DNA of 64,000 nt from Amycolatopsis pittospori (GTDB lineage: Bacteria; Actinomycetota; Actinomycetes; Mycobacteriales; Pseudonocardiaceae). The notes beneath the pieces were generated by a model. It worked only from the letters and a program-made list of their open reading frames with translations. It ran no database searches and had not been told where the DNA came from. Shown in pieces: positions 16,913 to 24,872 of this stretch. Location of the stretch: positions 1-64,000 of the forward strand of contig NZ_JACBXD010000041.1 of assembly GCF_013870525.1 (NCBI RefSeq), given 5' to 3'. Both the position numbers and the translations under genes were made by a program. The first letter of the stretch is position 1, and each line of letters begins with the position of its first letter.

Positions 16913-17722
16913 ATGGCGAGAGTGGCGAGGCTGGTCTATTACCCCGTCAAGGGCTGTGCGGGGACGTCGGTCGACACGGCCGACGTCACCCCGGCGGGGC
17001 TGAGGTTCGATCGTGCCTGGATGGCCGTGTCCCCGGAGGGCGAGTTCCGCAGCCAGCGGAAGCATCCGGTGATGGCCGCGATCCAGGCCGAGGTACTGGA
17101 CGACGGCGCCCGTCTGAGGCTCGCCGCGCCCGGCGTCGAAGACCTCCTGGTCGAGGTGGTCCCGGACGGGCCGCGTCACCCGGCGTCCACGTTCACCTGG
17201 CAGGGCAAGGGCATCCACCAGGGCGAGGAGGCCGCGGAATGGTTCTCCGCCGTCCTCGGCGTCCCGTCGGTGTTCGTCGGGGTCTCGCCGGAGCACGAGC
17301 GCGTCACCAACGGCGAGATCCCCGGCACGGCAGCCTTCGCCGACGCGCACGCGATCCTGCTCACCTCCGAGTCCTCTTTGGACGGTCTGAACGAGCGGAT
17401 CGCGTCACGCGGGGCCGAGGCCGTGCCGATGGATCGCTTCCGTCCCAACATCGTCGTCGCGGGCTGGCCGGAGCCGCATCGGGAGGACGACGTCCGCTCG
17501 CTCACCGCGGGCGGTCTGGAGCTGGGTTACGCCAAGGTCTGCATCCGCTGCACGGTGCCGATGGTCGACCAGGAGACCGGCGAGAAGGCCGGCCCCGAGC
17601 CGATCCGGTCGCTCGCCGACTACCGCCGCGAACCCGAGGGCGGCGTCTCGTTCGGGATCAAGATGGCCGTGACGCGGACGGGTCAGGTCGCCGTCGGCGA
17701 CGAGGTGATCGTGCACTCCTGA
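16913..17722 (+). CDS. MOSC-domain protein
   Basis: 269 aa: N-terminal beta-barrel MOSC_N domain (about 1-95, starting VARLVYYPVKGCAG) and C-terminal MOSC domain with the conserved Cys in YAKVCIRCTVPMVDQETGE. MOSC proteins bind molybdenum cofactor or handle sulfur, as in mARC/YcbX N-hydroxylated-base reductases. No ferredoxin domain is attached. The 3' end overlaps the convergent SAM hydrolase gene by 40 bp. Confidence 0.85.
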   Translation: MARVARLVYYPVKGCAGTSVDTADVTPAGLRFDRAWMAVSPEGEFRSQRKHPVMAAIQAEVLDDGARLRLAAPGVEDLLVEVVPDGPRHPASTFTWQGKGIHQGEEAAEWFSAVLGVPSVFVGVSPEHERVTNGEIPGTAAFADAHAILLTSESSLDGLNERIASRGAEAVPMDRFRPNIVVAGWPEPHREDDVRSLTAGGLELGYAKVCIRCTVPMVDQETGEKAGPEPIRSLADYRREPEGGVSFGIKMAVTRTGQVAVGDEVIVHS

Positions 17723-18489
17723 GCGGGGCCGAGCCCGAGTACGGCGGCGGCCGAGCCGCCGTTCACGGCGACCGCGAGCCGTCCCGCCGAGTCGGTGTAG
17801 AGCACGTTCGATCCTGGCGGCACGGTGCCGAAGGTGTCACCGATCAGTGCCTTCACGAGCACGCGTTCGCTGCTGACCGAGACCGTGCCGGACAGGCCGG
17901 CCAGCGCGAGATCGGCCGGGCTCGCCGACAGCTGGACGTTGCCGAAATGGTCGACCGTGAGCACCTCGGTCACCAGCTTGCCCGGGAACACCGCGACGAA
18001 CGGATCCGGCAGCCGCACGAGGTTTTCGACGCACGGTCCGAAACTCTCCGGCGGAACCCCGAGTGCGAGATGTGCCGCCGCGGGAGCGAAGACGTCCCTT
18101 CCGTGGAACGTCGACGACGTCACCGGAAGGCGGTAATCCGGGGCGATCAATTCGTAGGCGGCTTTCACTCCGCCGAGTGCTTCCGCCGCCGGGAGGAGAA
18201 GTCCGTTGTCGGGGCCGACGAGGATTCCGCGCCCGGCGACCACCACGACGCCGCGCCGCGCGGTGCCGACGCCCGGGTCGACGACGGCGAGGTGCACCGC
18301 GTCCGGCAGGAAGGGCGCCGTCTGCGCGAGTACTTCGGCCCCGGTCCTGACCTGCTGTGGAGGGACTTCGTGGGTCACGTCGATCAGCCGGACCGACGGC
18401 GCGATCCGGGCGATCACACCGTGGCAGGCGGCCACGAAACCGTCGCTGAGCCCGTAGTCGGTCGTGAACGAGATCCAGTGGATCGGCAT
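17683..18489 (-). CDS. S-adenosyl-L-methionine hydrolase (DUF62, hydroxide adenosyltransferase)
   Basis: 268 aa, the same family as fluorinase and chlorinase. The Asp-Arg-His triad that marks the hydrolase branch is present at D71, R78 and H129 (VVDPGVGTARRG and STFHGRDVF), so conversion of SAM to adenosine and methionine is expected rather than halogenation. Other motifs are TTDYGLSDGFV and VGPDNGLL. It is divergent from purC with 35 bp between starts and overlaps the MOSC gene tail to tail. Confidence 0.85.
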   Translation of the reverse strand: MPIHWISFTTDYGLSDGFVAACHGVIARIAPSVRLIDVTHEVPPQQVRTGAEVLAQTAPFLPDAVHLAVVDPGVGTARRGVVVVAGRGILVGPDNGLLLPAAEALGGVKAAYELIAPDYRLPVTSSTFHGRDVFAPAAAHLALGVPPESFGPCVENLVRLPDPFVAVFPGKLVTEVLTVDHFGNVQLSASPADLALAGLSGTVSVSSERVLVKALIGDTFGTVPPGSNVLYTDSAGRLAVAVNGGSAAAVLGLGPAQECTITSSPTAT

Positions 18490-18524
18490 GATCAGCCATC
18501 ATCCTTGATCGCTAGGGTGCAGCC

Positions 18525-19406
18525 GTGACGACGCTCGAATACCAGAAGATCGCCGCCGGCAAGGTCCGTGAGCTCTACGCCGTCGATGACGAGCATCTGC
18601 TGCTCGTCACCTCCGACCGGATCTCCGCCTACGACGTCATCTTCACCACGCCCATCCCCGACAAGGGGCGGGTGCTCACCGCGATGAGCGTGTTCTGGTT
18701 CTCCCAACTCTCCGATGTCCTCCCCAACCATCTGGTCTCCTACGACGACGAACGCATCCCCGCCGAGGTCCGCGGCCGTGCGCTTCTGGTGCGGCGGCTG
18801 GCGATGCTGCCGGTCGAAGCCGTCGCCCGCGGCTATCTCACCGGCACCGGGCTCGTCGATTATCGCGCGCGCGGCACGGTCTGCGGCGTCGAACTCCCCG
18901 GCGGTCTGACCGAATCCTCCCGGCTCCCCGAACCGATCTTCACCCCCGCGACCAAGGCCGATCACGGCTCGCACGACGAGAACATCGCGTTCGCCGACGT
19001 CGTCGGGCAGCTGGGCCGCGAGCGGGCCGAAGAGCTCCGCGAGGCGACGCTGGCGGTGTACCGCCGAGGCGCGGAATTCGCCGCCGAACGCGGCATCCTC
19101 CTCGCCGACACGAAACTCGAATTCGGCGTCGATCCGGCGGGGAACCTCGTGCTCGCCGACGAGGTCCTCACCCCGGATTCCTCCCGCTATTGGCAGGCCG
19201 ACGGCTATGCGGCGGGAAGCCCGCAGCCGTCGTTCGACAAGCAGCCGCTGAGGGACTGGCTGACCGGCCCCGCGTCCGGGTGGCACCGCCTGGAGAGACC
19301 GGAGCCGCCACCGTTGCCCGACGAGATCGTCGCCGCCACGCGGGCGAGGTACATCGAGGCGTATGAACGCATCACCGGCCGGTCGCTCGACGACTGGCCC
19401 GCCTGA
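18525..19406 (+). CDS. purC: Phosphoribosylaminoimidazole-succinocarboxamide synthase
   Basis: 293 aa, GTG start. ATP-dependent ligation of aspartate to CAIR in purine synthesis. The glycine-rich/SAICAR synthetase motifs are seen in GKVRELYAVDDEHLLLVTSDRISAYD, EAVARGYLTGTG and LADTKLEFGVD, then DEVLTPDSSRYW. Full length for the actinobacterial type. Confidence 0.95.
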   Translation: MTTLEYQKIAAGKVRELYAVDDEHLLLVTSDRISAYDVIFTTPIPDKGRVLTAMSVFWFSQLSDVLPNHLVSYDDERIPAEVRGRALLVRRLAMLPVEAVARGYLTGTGLVDYRARGTVCGVELPGGLTESSRLPEPIFTPATKADHGSHDENIAFADVVGQLGRERAEELREATLAVYRRGAEFAAERGILLADTKLEFGVDPAGNLVLADEVLTPDSSRYWQADGYAAGSPQPSFDKQPLRDWLTGPASGWHRLERPEPPPLPDEIVAATRARYIEAYERITGRSLDDWPA

Positions 19407-19469
19407 TTCGCTCGGCTGACCAGCGGCGTTTACTCAGTCGTCAGTCCCACGCAAGTCCGGTATGGCCCA

Positions 19470-20177
19470 ATGGGGAACGTGGACGCACGTTTGCTGGTTT
19501 CCCTGTCCGGCGTGACCACCCGGACGTTGCACCGCTGTGCCGACCTCGCGGCCGAACTCGACCGGCGCAAGGTCCCGTTGTCCGTGCTCTACGCCGCTCG
19601 AACCGGCGAGGGCCCGGTGACCGAGTGGGTACGGACGCGCCGTGATCGCGGCGACTCCGTCCTCCTCCACGGATACGACCACCAGATCACCCCCACCCAC
19701 CGAGCCGTCTACCTGGGCAAACGCGCTGAATTCGCGGCACTTCCCGCGCACGAGGCGCGGCTGCGGCTGATCGCGGCGAAGGCGGCGCTCGACGCCAACG
19801 GCATGGCCGTCGACGGTTTCGCGCCGCCGCGCTGGATCGGGTCGGAGGGCACCGTGCAGGCCCTGCGCGAGCACGGGTTCACGCTGTGCGCGGACCTGGT
19901 CTCGGTGCGGGACCTGGTGACCGGCCAGGTCCGGCGCGCGCGGGTCCAGGAGTTCAGCGGGCCTTCGCAGCGGACCGAGACCGTCCGGTGCTTCGCGCTG
20001 GTGCTGGCCGCGGCCAGGGCCGCGCGGCGCGGCGGGCTGGTACGGCTCGGCATCGACGCCACCGACCTCGCCCGGCCGGGGCTGCGGCAGGCGTTCCTCG
20101 ACGCCGTCGACGTCTCGTTGGAGAACCGCGCCTTCGGGACCACTTACGGCTCGCTGCGGACAGTTGTCACAACTTGA
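19470..20177 (+). CDS. DUF2334 / polysaccharide-deacetylase-like protein
   Basis: 235 aa. LLVSLSGVTTRTLHRCADLAAEL, the metal-binding-like HGYDHQITPTHR motif and GFAPPRW identify the DUF2334 family of NodB-like proteins. The catalytic partner residues are not certain. The start could be ATG 19470 or GTG 19479. It overlaps the end of the convergent metallo-hydrolase by 11 bp. In actinobacteria this gene commonly sits near purC; its role is unknown. Confidence 0.65.
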   Translation: MGNVDARLLVSLSGVTTRTLHRCADLAAELDRRKVPLSVLYAARTGEGPVTEWVRTRRDRGDSVLLHGYDHQITPTHRAVYLGKRAEFAALPAHEARLRLIAAKAALDANGMAVDGFAPPRWIGSEGTVQALREHGFTLCADLVSVRDLVTGQVRRARVQEFSGPSQRTETVRCFALVLAAARAARRGGLVRLGIDATDLARPGLRQAFLDAVDVSLENRAFGTTYGSLRTVVTT

Positions 20178-20802
20178 TGGGCTGACCCACGTCGAGAACC
20201 CTGACCTCGGTGCCTTCCGGGGCGAGGTTGGCGAACAGGCCGTAGTGCATCTGCGGTCGCGCGAGCACGGCTTCGTGGATCGGCACGGCCAGGCGCGGAG
20301 AGACCGCGCGCAGGTAGTCGACGGCTTCGCCCGCCTTGAGCCACGGGGCGCCGGTGGGCAGGCCGAGGACGTCGATCTTCTGCTCGGGCACGAAGAACGA
20401 GTCGCCCGGGTGGTAGAAGGCGCCATGGTCGACGATGTAGCCGACGTTCGGGATCACCGGGATGTCCTCGTGGATCGTCGCGTGCTCACCGCCGACGACG
20501 TTGATGCCACTGGACCCGATGCCGAAGGCGTCGCCGGGGTTCGCGATCTGGAATTCGGCGCCGAGTTTCCGGACCGCGTCCGCGGAACCCGGGTCGACGA
20601 TCAGCTGCGCACCGGGGTTCGCCTCCAGCAACGCGGGCAGCCTGTCGACGTCGAGGTGGTCGAAATGCTGGTGGGTGATCAGGATGGCGTCCAGCTCACG
20701 CTCACCCTCGAAGCCCGCCGAGAAGGTGCCGGGGTCGATCAGGATCCGCGCGCCCTCGGTCTCCAGAAGTGTGCAAGCATGTCCAAAGTGGACAATACGC
20801 AT
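20167..20802 (-). CDS. MBL-fold metallo-hydrolase, UlaG-like
   Basis: 211 aa. The zinc motif HxHxDH is present as ITHQHFDHLD, after ILIDPGTFS; later metal ligands are in VPNVGYIVDHGAFYHPGDSFF and AVPIHEAV. Resembles the UlaG/L-ascorbate-6-phosphate lactonase-like group, but such proteins act on many substrates and none can be named. A monocistronic gene followed by a convergent neighbour. Confidence 0.8.
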   Translation of the reverse strand: MRIVHFGHACTLLETEGARILIDPGTFSAGFEGERELDAILITHQHFDHLDVDRLPALLEANPGAQLIVDPGSADAVRKLGAEFQIANPGDAFGIGSSGINVVGGEHATIHEDIPVIPNVGYIVDHGAFYHPGDSFFVPEQKIDVLGLPTGAPWLKAGEAVDYLRAVSPRLAVPIHEAVLARPQMHYGLFANLAPEGTEVRVLDVGQPIKL

Positions 20803-20834
20803 GGAATTCTCCTTCTCGGTCGGTCATTTCCAGC

Positions 20835-21003
20835 CTAGGCCGTGTCCTGTAAGTCTGTTCGATGGGCTTCGTGATCCAGGTGGTTCCTGGCGGTGCGGGC
20901 GGATCGCCCTCGTACCGGGGGTCGTACTCGGGCGTATCCGCCCGTGCCGTCAGGGGCCGCCTGGGCGCGAAGACCGCGAACAGGACTTGCAGGACACGGC
21001 CTA
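20835..21003. repeat. MITE-like element with 25-bp-plus inverted ends
   Basis: The left end (from CTAGGCCGTGTCCTGTAAGT, 20835 on) matches the reverse complement of the right end (to 21003, read as TTAGGCCGTGTCCTGCAAGT). Inside, CCTGGCGGTGCGGGCGGAT (about 20887-20905) pairs with ATCCGCCCGTGCCGTCAGG (about 20937-20955). The whole 169 bp could fold into one long two-stage hairpin. It carries no gene. Its last three bases are the stop codon of the ArsR-type regulator, mirroring the element at 2731-2994. Confidence 0.75.
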
Positions 21004-21945
21004 AGCCCGTAAGAGGGCGTCGCCAAGTTCGGTGCGGAGGTAGCGCACCTCGCGGCCGCGACGCCGCGTGTCGAGCAGGCCGGCCGCACGCATCGCGGTC
21101 AGGTGCTGGGAGACCGTCGGCGCCGAGAATCCCAGGCGTCGCGCCAGTTCGGTGGTGCTCGCGGGCTCGTTCAGTGTGGTGAGCAGCGCGGCCTTCGTCC
21201 GCCCGAGCACTCCCGCGAGCGCGTCGGACGGGCGTTCGGGGTCCGACCACAGCTCGGCGACGCCGCGGGCCGGGTAAAGCAGCGACGGTTGCCACGGCTC
21301 CATCGTGATCACGCCGACCGACGGCCACGCGAAGACGCCCGGGATCAGCAGTAAGCCACGCCGGTCGAGGTGGATCCGGCTGCGCTCCTTCATCTCGATC
21401 ACGAGGACGTCGTCGACCAGCCGGACGCGAGGGTGGATGTCCTCCAGCACCAGCGCGATGCCGCCCGCGGCCAGCCGTCGCGAGCGCTCTTCGATGTCGG
21501 CGACGAGGAACCGGCGCATCCGCGGCCAATGCGGTTCGACCAGCTCGGTCCAGGCGATCTCCATCTGGTCGGCGAGCAGATCCCTGGCCTCGGCGGGATC
21601 TTCGGGGAAGCCGGCCAGATCGGCGTCCACTTTGGACAGTTCGCGCGCGACCTGCTCCGGTGGCGTACGGCGGATTTCGGCGAGCTGGGCGGACGCGGTG
21701 GTCTCGGGGCCGCTCGGCGGCGGGCTGAGGAAGTCGGTGATGTAGTGCCGCGCGCTCATTACCTTGGCGAAGGCCTCGATGGGAAGCGAGGGCAGCTTCG
21801 CCGCGGCCTCGCGCAGCCAGGGCAGATGGCTCGGATGCCCGCGTCGCCCGAGCAGGGTCTGCATCGCGCCCATCGTCTCGTCGAGCGGGGAGATGCCGAA
21901 GCGGACGCGGTTCGCGCTCTCGGCGGTGAGGACCAGCTCGATCAT
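21001..21945 (-). CDS. DUF5937 / ArsR-type winged-helix regulator
   Basis: 314 aa. Residues about 1-225 form the DUF5937-type sensory half with MSARHYITDFL; the C-terminal winged helix (about 235-310) reads LNEPASTTELARRLGFSAPTVSQHLTAMRAAGLL. It is divergent from an MFS transporter gene with a perfect palindrome between them, a standard regulator/efflux arrangement. No cysteine metal site is visible, so a small organic ligand is more likely than a metal. Confidence 0.8.
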   Translation of the reverse strand: MIELVLTAESANRVRFGISPLDETMGAMQTLLGRRGHPSHLPWLREAAAKLPSLPIEAFAKVMSARHYITDFLSPPPSGPETTASAQLAEIRRTPPEQVARELSKVDADLAGFPEDPAEARDLLADQMEIAWTELVEPHWPRMRRFLVADIEERSRRLAAGGIALVLEDIHPRVRLVDDVLVIEMKERSRIHLDRRGLLLIPGVFAWPSVGVITMEPWQPSLLYPARGVAELWSDPERPSDALAGVLGRTKAALLTTLNEPASTTELARRLGFSAPTVSQHLTAMRAAGLLDTRRRGREVRYLRTELGDALLRA

Positions 21946-21947
21946 CT

Positions 21948-21967
21948 GATTAGGCTATTCCCTAATC
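21948..21967. promoter_or_regulatory. Operator-like palindrome between regulator and MFS genes
   Basis: GATTAGG (21948-21954) and CCTAATC (21961-21967) form a perfect inverted repeat with a 6-bp spacer in an AT-rich island. It begins 2 bp upstream of the regulator start and lies 39 bp before the transporter. It is the likely ArsR-type binding site controlling both genes. Confidence 0.65.
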
Positions 21968-22006
21968 AATGGTCTCGGCCAGTCGGTTTTCGGCAGTGTT
22001 CGAGAT

Positions 22007-23143
22007 ATGACCTTGCTCCGTAATTCCGGGTATTGGCGCTGGTCGGCGGGGGTTCAGCTGAACCGGCTGCCCGCGACGATGGCACCGCTGGCCTTCACCG
22101 CGCTGACCACCGCGACGACCGGTTCGTACCGGCTCGGCGGCGTCATGATGGCCGTCTTCATCGCCGCCGAGATGGTCGGCGCCGTACCCACCGGACGGCT
22201 GCTCGACCGCGTCGGACCCACCCGCGGCCTCGTCGTGATGCTGACGCTGGTCGCCGTCGGCCTGTTCGCGCTCGCCGCCGTCGCTTCGGCCGGCGTCCCG
22301 GATCTGGTCCTCCTGGCTCTGGTGATCCCGCCCGGCCTGGTCGCGGGCGGACTGAACGGCGGTTTCCGGACGCTGCTCGCGGGGACGGTGACCGAAGCGG
22401 AACTGCCGCGGGCGGTCTCGATCGACGCGATGATCCTCGAAGGCGTCATCGTCGGCGGGCCACTGCTCGTGGCGCTCCTGGCGACCTCCGGTCCGGCCGT
22501 CCCCGTCGTCGCGATGGCCGTCGTCGCCCTGCTCGCGGCCTTGCTCGTGCCGCGACGCGCGATCACCGCCAGTCCACAAAGGACGACCGAGCGGCAGCCG
22601 ATCCCGGTCGCCGCGTGCGTCCCTTGGCTGATGGGGCTGTTCACCGTCGGCCTGCTGCTGTCGACCATCGAGGTCGGCCTGCTGCCGCTGGTCCAGCGGC
22701 TCGGCGCCCCGGATTCCGCGACGGCCGTCGTCATCGTCGTGCTGTGCGCGGCCAGTATCACCGGCAGCGCGCTGTACGCGGCGCGGGGGAAGGTCGGCGA
22801 TCCGCGGCTGTTCCTGGCCGGTTTCGTGATCGGCGGGATCGTGGTGTCGACAGGCCTCGGCTGGGCCGGGCTGCTCACCGGGGTCGCGCTGGTCGGCCTC
22901 TGCACCGGCCCGTTGATGGCCGTCTCGTCGGTCAACCTGCAGAAACTGCTGCCGGAACGCCGTCGCTCGGAGGGCTTCTCGCTGGCCTTCACCGTGCAGG
23001 CGTCGGGATTCGGTCTCGGGTCGCTGGCCATCGGGGTGCTGCCGGTGTGGCTGGCGCCGCTCCTGGGGGTGGGTGCCGCGGTGGTGGCGGGGATCATGCA
23101 GGTCCGCACGGTCGCGCACGCCCGATCGCAACCAGTCCTCTGA
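22007..23143 (+). CDS. MFS transporter
   Basis: 378 aa with about 11-12 hydrophobic helices and the loop motif GRLLDRVGPTRGL between helices 2 and 3. The central cytoplasmic loop (RRAITASPQRTTERQ) splits the two six-helix halves. Probably a drug or metabolite exporter controlled by the divergent ArsR-type regulator; the substrate is unknown. Confidence 0.8.
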   Translation: MTLLRNSGYWRWSAGVQLNRLPATMAPLAFTALTTATTGSYRLGGVMMAVFIAAEMVGAVPTGRLLDRVGPTRGLVVMLTLVAVGLFALAAVASAGVPDLVLLALVIPPGLVAGGLNGGFRTLLAGTVTEAELPRAVSIDAMILEGVIVGGPLLVALLATSGPAVPVVAMAVVALLAALLVPRRAITASPQRTTERQPIPVAACVPWLMGLFTVGLLLSTIEVGLLPLVQRLGAPDSATAVVIVVLCAASITGSALYAARGKVGDPRLFLAGFVIGGIVVSTGLGWAGLLTGVALVGLCTGPLMAVSSVNLQKLLPERRRSEGFSLAFTVQASGFGLGSLAIGVLPVWLAPLLGVGAAVVAGIMQVRTVAHARSQPVL

Positions 23144-23273
23144 ATGCGACGCCCTTGTCACTCCCGTCACCTGTGGAATGCTGGTGGGCACGCCCCAGGC
23201 GAGTCAGTGAGCTATTGGCACGCCGTCAGTAACGTCGTAGCCTGGGCTTTGAGCCGAGACACGGGAGAAGTCG

Positions 23274-24776
23274 ATGACCGCAGTCCAGCCGAAGCCGACC
23301 GCGCACAGCGTGGGGGAGACCTTCGATTCGCTCAGCCCGGCGACCGACGAGGTCGTCGGCACGTACCCGGTGCACACCAGGGAGGACGTCCGCGCCGCTG
23401 TCGCCCGCGCGCGGGACGCCGCCGAATGGTGGGCGGGGCTCGGCTACGACGGTCGCGCGGAACGGCTGCGCCGCTGGAAGGGCGTCATCACCCGCCGGCT
23501 GCCGCAGCTGTGCCAGGTGGTGCGCGACGAGACCGGCAAACCGCTCGCCGACGCCCAGCTGGAGAGCGTCCTCGCCATCGAGCACATCGCGTGGGCGGGC
23601 AAGAACGCTCGCAAGATCCTCGGCAAGCAGCGTCGCGCCGCCGGGCTGATGATGTCGAACCAGGCGGCGACGGTCGAGTACCAGCCGCTCGGCGTCGTCG
23701 GCGTGATCGGGCCCTGGAACTACCCCGTCTTCACCCCGCTCGGCTCCATCGCCTACGCCCTCGCGGCCGGCAACACCGTCGTCTTCAAGCCCAGCGAATA
23801 CACGCCGGGTGTCGGCAAGTGGCTGGTCGACGCCTTCGCCGAGGTCGTCCCGGAGTGGCCGGTGCTGCAGCTGATCACCGGTTTCGGTGAGACCGGCGCG
23901 GCGCTCGTCGGCGCCAACGTCGACAAGCTCGCCTTCACCGGCTCGACCGCCACGGGCAAGAAGATCATGGCCGCGGCCGCCGAGACGCTGACGCCGGTGA
24001 TCATCGAGGCGGGCGGCAAGGACGCGGTCCTGGTCGACGCGGACGCCGACCTCGACGCGGCGGCCGACGCCACCGTCTGGGGCGCGTTCTCCAACTCGGG
24101 CCAGACCTGCATCGGCGTCGAGCGCGTGTACGTCCACGAGAGCGTGCACGACGACTTCGTCGCGAAGGTCGTCGAGAAGTCGAAGGACGTGCGGGCCGGT
24201 TCGGACGAGGCCGCGCAGTACGGCCCGGTGACGATGCCTTCGCAGCTTTCGGTGATCAAGCGCCACATCGCGGACGCCATCGAGCGCGGCGGTAAGGCGC
24301 TCGTCGGCGGCGTCGACGCGGTCGGCGACCGCTACGTGCAGCCGACGGTGCTCGTCGACGTGCCCGAAGACTCCTCCGCGGTCCAGGAAGAGACGTTCGG
24401 TCCGACCGTCACCATCGCCAAGGTCCGCGACATGGACGAGGCCGTCGACAAGGCCAACGACACCAAATACGGCCTCGGTTCGACGGTGTTCTCGAAGTCG
24501 CGCGGCCTCGAACTGGCCGGCCGCCTGCGCACCGGCATGACGTCGATCAACGCGCCGCTTTCCTTCGCGGGCATCGCTTCGCTGCCCTTTGGTGGCGTCG
24601 GCGACTCCGGCTTCGGGCGCATCCACGGCCCCGAAGGATTGCGCGAGTTCGCCCGGCCGAAGGCCATCGCGCGCCAGCGCTTCACCGCGCCGATCGTGCT
24701 GACCTCGTTCTCCCGCAAGGAAAAGACCGACGCCCTGGTGGCGAAGCTGATCACCGTCCTGCACGGGAAGCGCTGA
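23274..24776 (+). CDS. NAD(P)-dependent aldehyde dehydrogenase
   Basis: 500 aa. Catalytic Cys in FSNSGQTCIGVERV, general base Glu in VIIEAGGKD (Ala replaces the usual Leu of ELGGK), GVIGPWNYPVFTPLGSI for cofactor binding and EETFGPTVTI. The basic C-terminal extension (SRKEKTDALVAKLITVLHGKR) resembles class-3-like or fatty-aldehyde enzymes. It is convergent with a GMC oxidoreductase, suggesting a possible alcohol-to-aldehyde-to-acid pair, but the substrate is not shown. Confidence 0.85.
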   Translation: MTAVQPKPTAHSVGETFDSLSPATDEVVGTYPVHTREDVRAAVARARDAAEWWAGLGYDGRAERLRRWKGVITRRLPQLCQVVRDETGKPLADAQLESVLAIEHIAWAGKNARKILGKQRRAAGLMMSNQAATVEYQPLGVVGVIGPWNYPVFTPLGSIAYALAAGNTVVFKPSEYTPGVGKWLVDAFAEVVPEWPVLQLITGFGETGAALVGANVDKLAFTGSTATGKKIMAAAAETLTPVIIEAGGKDAVLVDADADLDAAADATVWGAFSNSGQTCIGVERVYVHESVHDDFVAKVVEKSKDVRAGSDEAAQYGPVTMPSQLSVIKRHIADAIERGGKALVGGVDAVGDRYVQPTVLVDVPEDSSAVQEETFGPTVTIAKVRDMDEAVDKANDTKYGLGSTVFSKSRGLELAGRLRTGMTSINAPLSFAGIASLPFGGVGDSGFGRIHGPEGLREFARPKAIARQRFTAPIVLTSFSRKEKTDALVAKLITVLHGKR

Positions 24777-24792
24777 CCCGTCAACCCCCGCG

Positions 24793-24847
24793 TGCTATGA
24801 ACGGCCCGTTCCTTGCGAAATTTGCAAGGAACGGGCCGTTCATAGCA
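24793..24847. terminator. Palindrome between convergent ALDH and GMC genes (family A copy 1)
   Basis: TGCTATGAACGGCCCGTTCC (24793 on, stem to 24816) pairs perfectly over 24 bp with 24824-24847 around the loop GAAATTT. CCCCGC/GCGGGG flanks extend the stem imperfectly. Near-identical copies occur at 28333 and 40274. Each follows a plus-strand stop and precedes a minus-strand stop, so it probably acts as a bidirectional terminator. Confidence 0.75.
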
Positions 24848-24872
24848 ATGCGGGGGAGCGTGAAAGTGACGG

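Noticed and set aside
17683..18489. SAM-dependent halogenase (fluorinase or chlorinase)
   Set aside because: The Asp-Arg-His triad of the hydroxide-adding branch is present, and no fluorometabolite or chloro-metabolite genes adjoin it.
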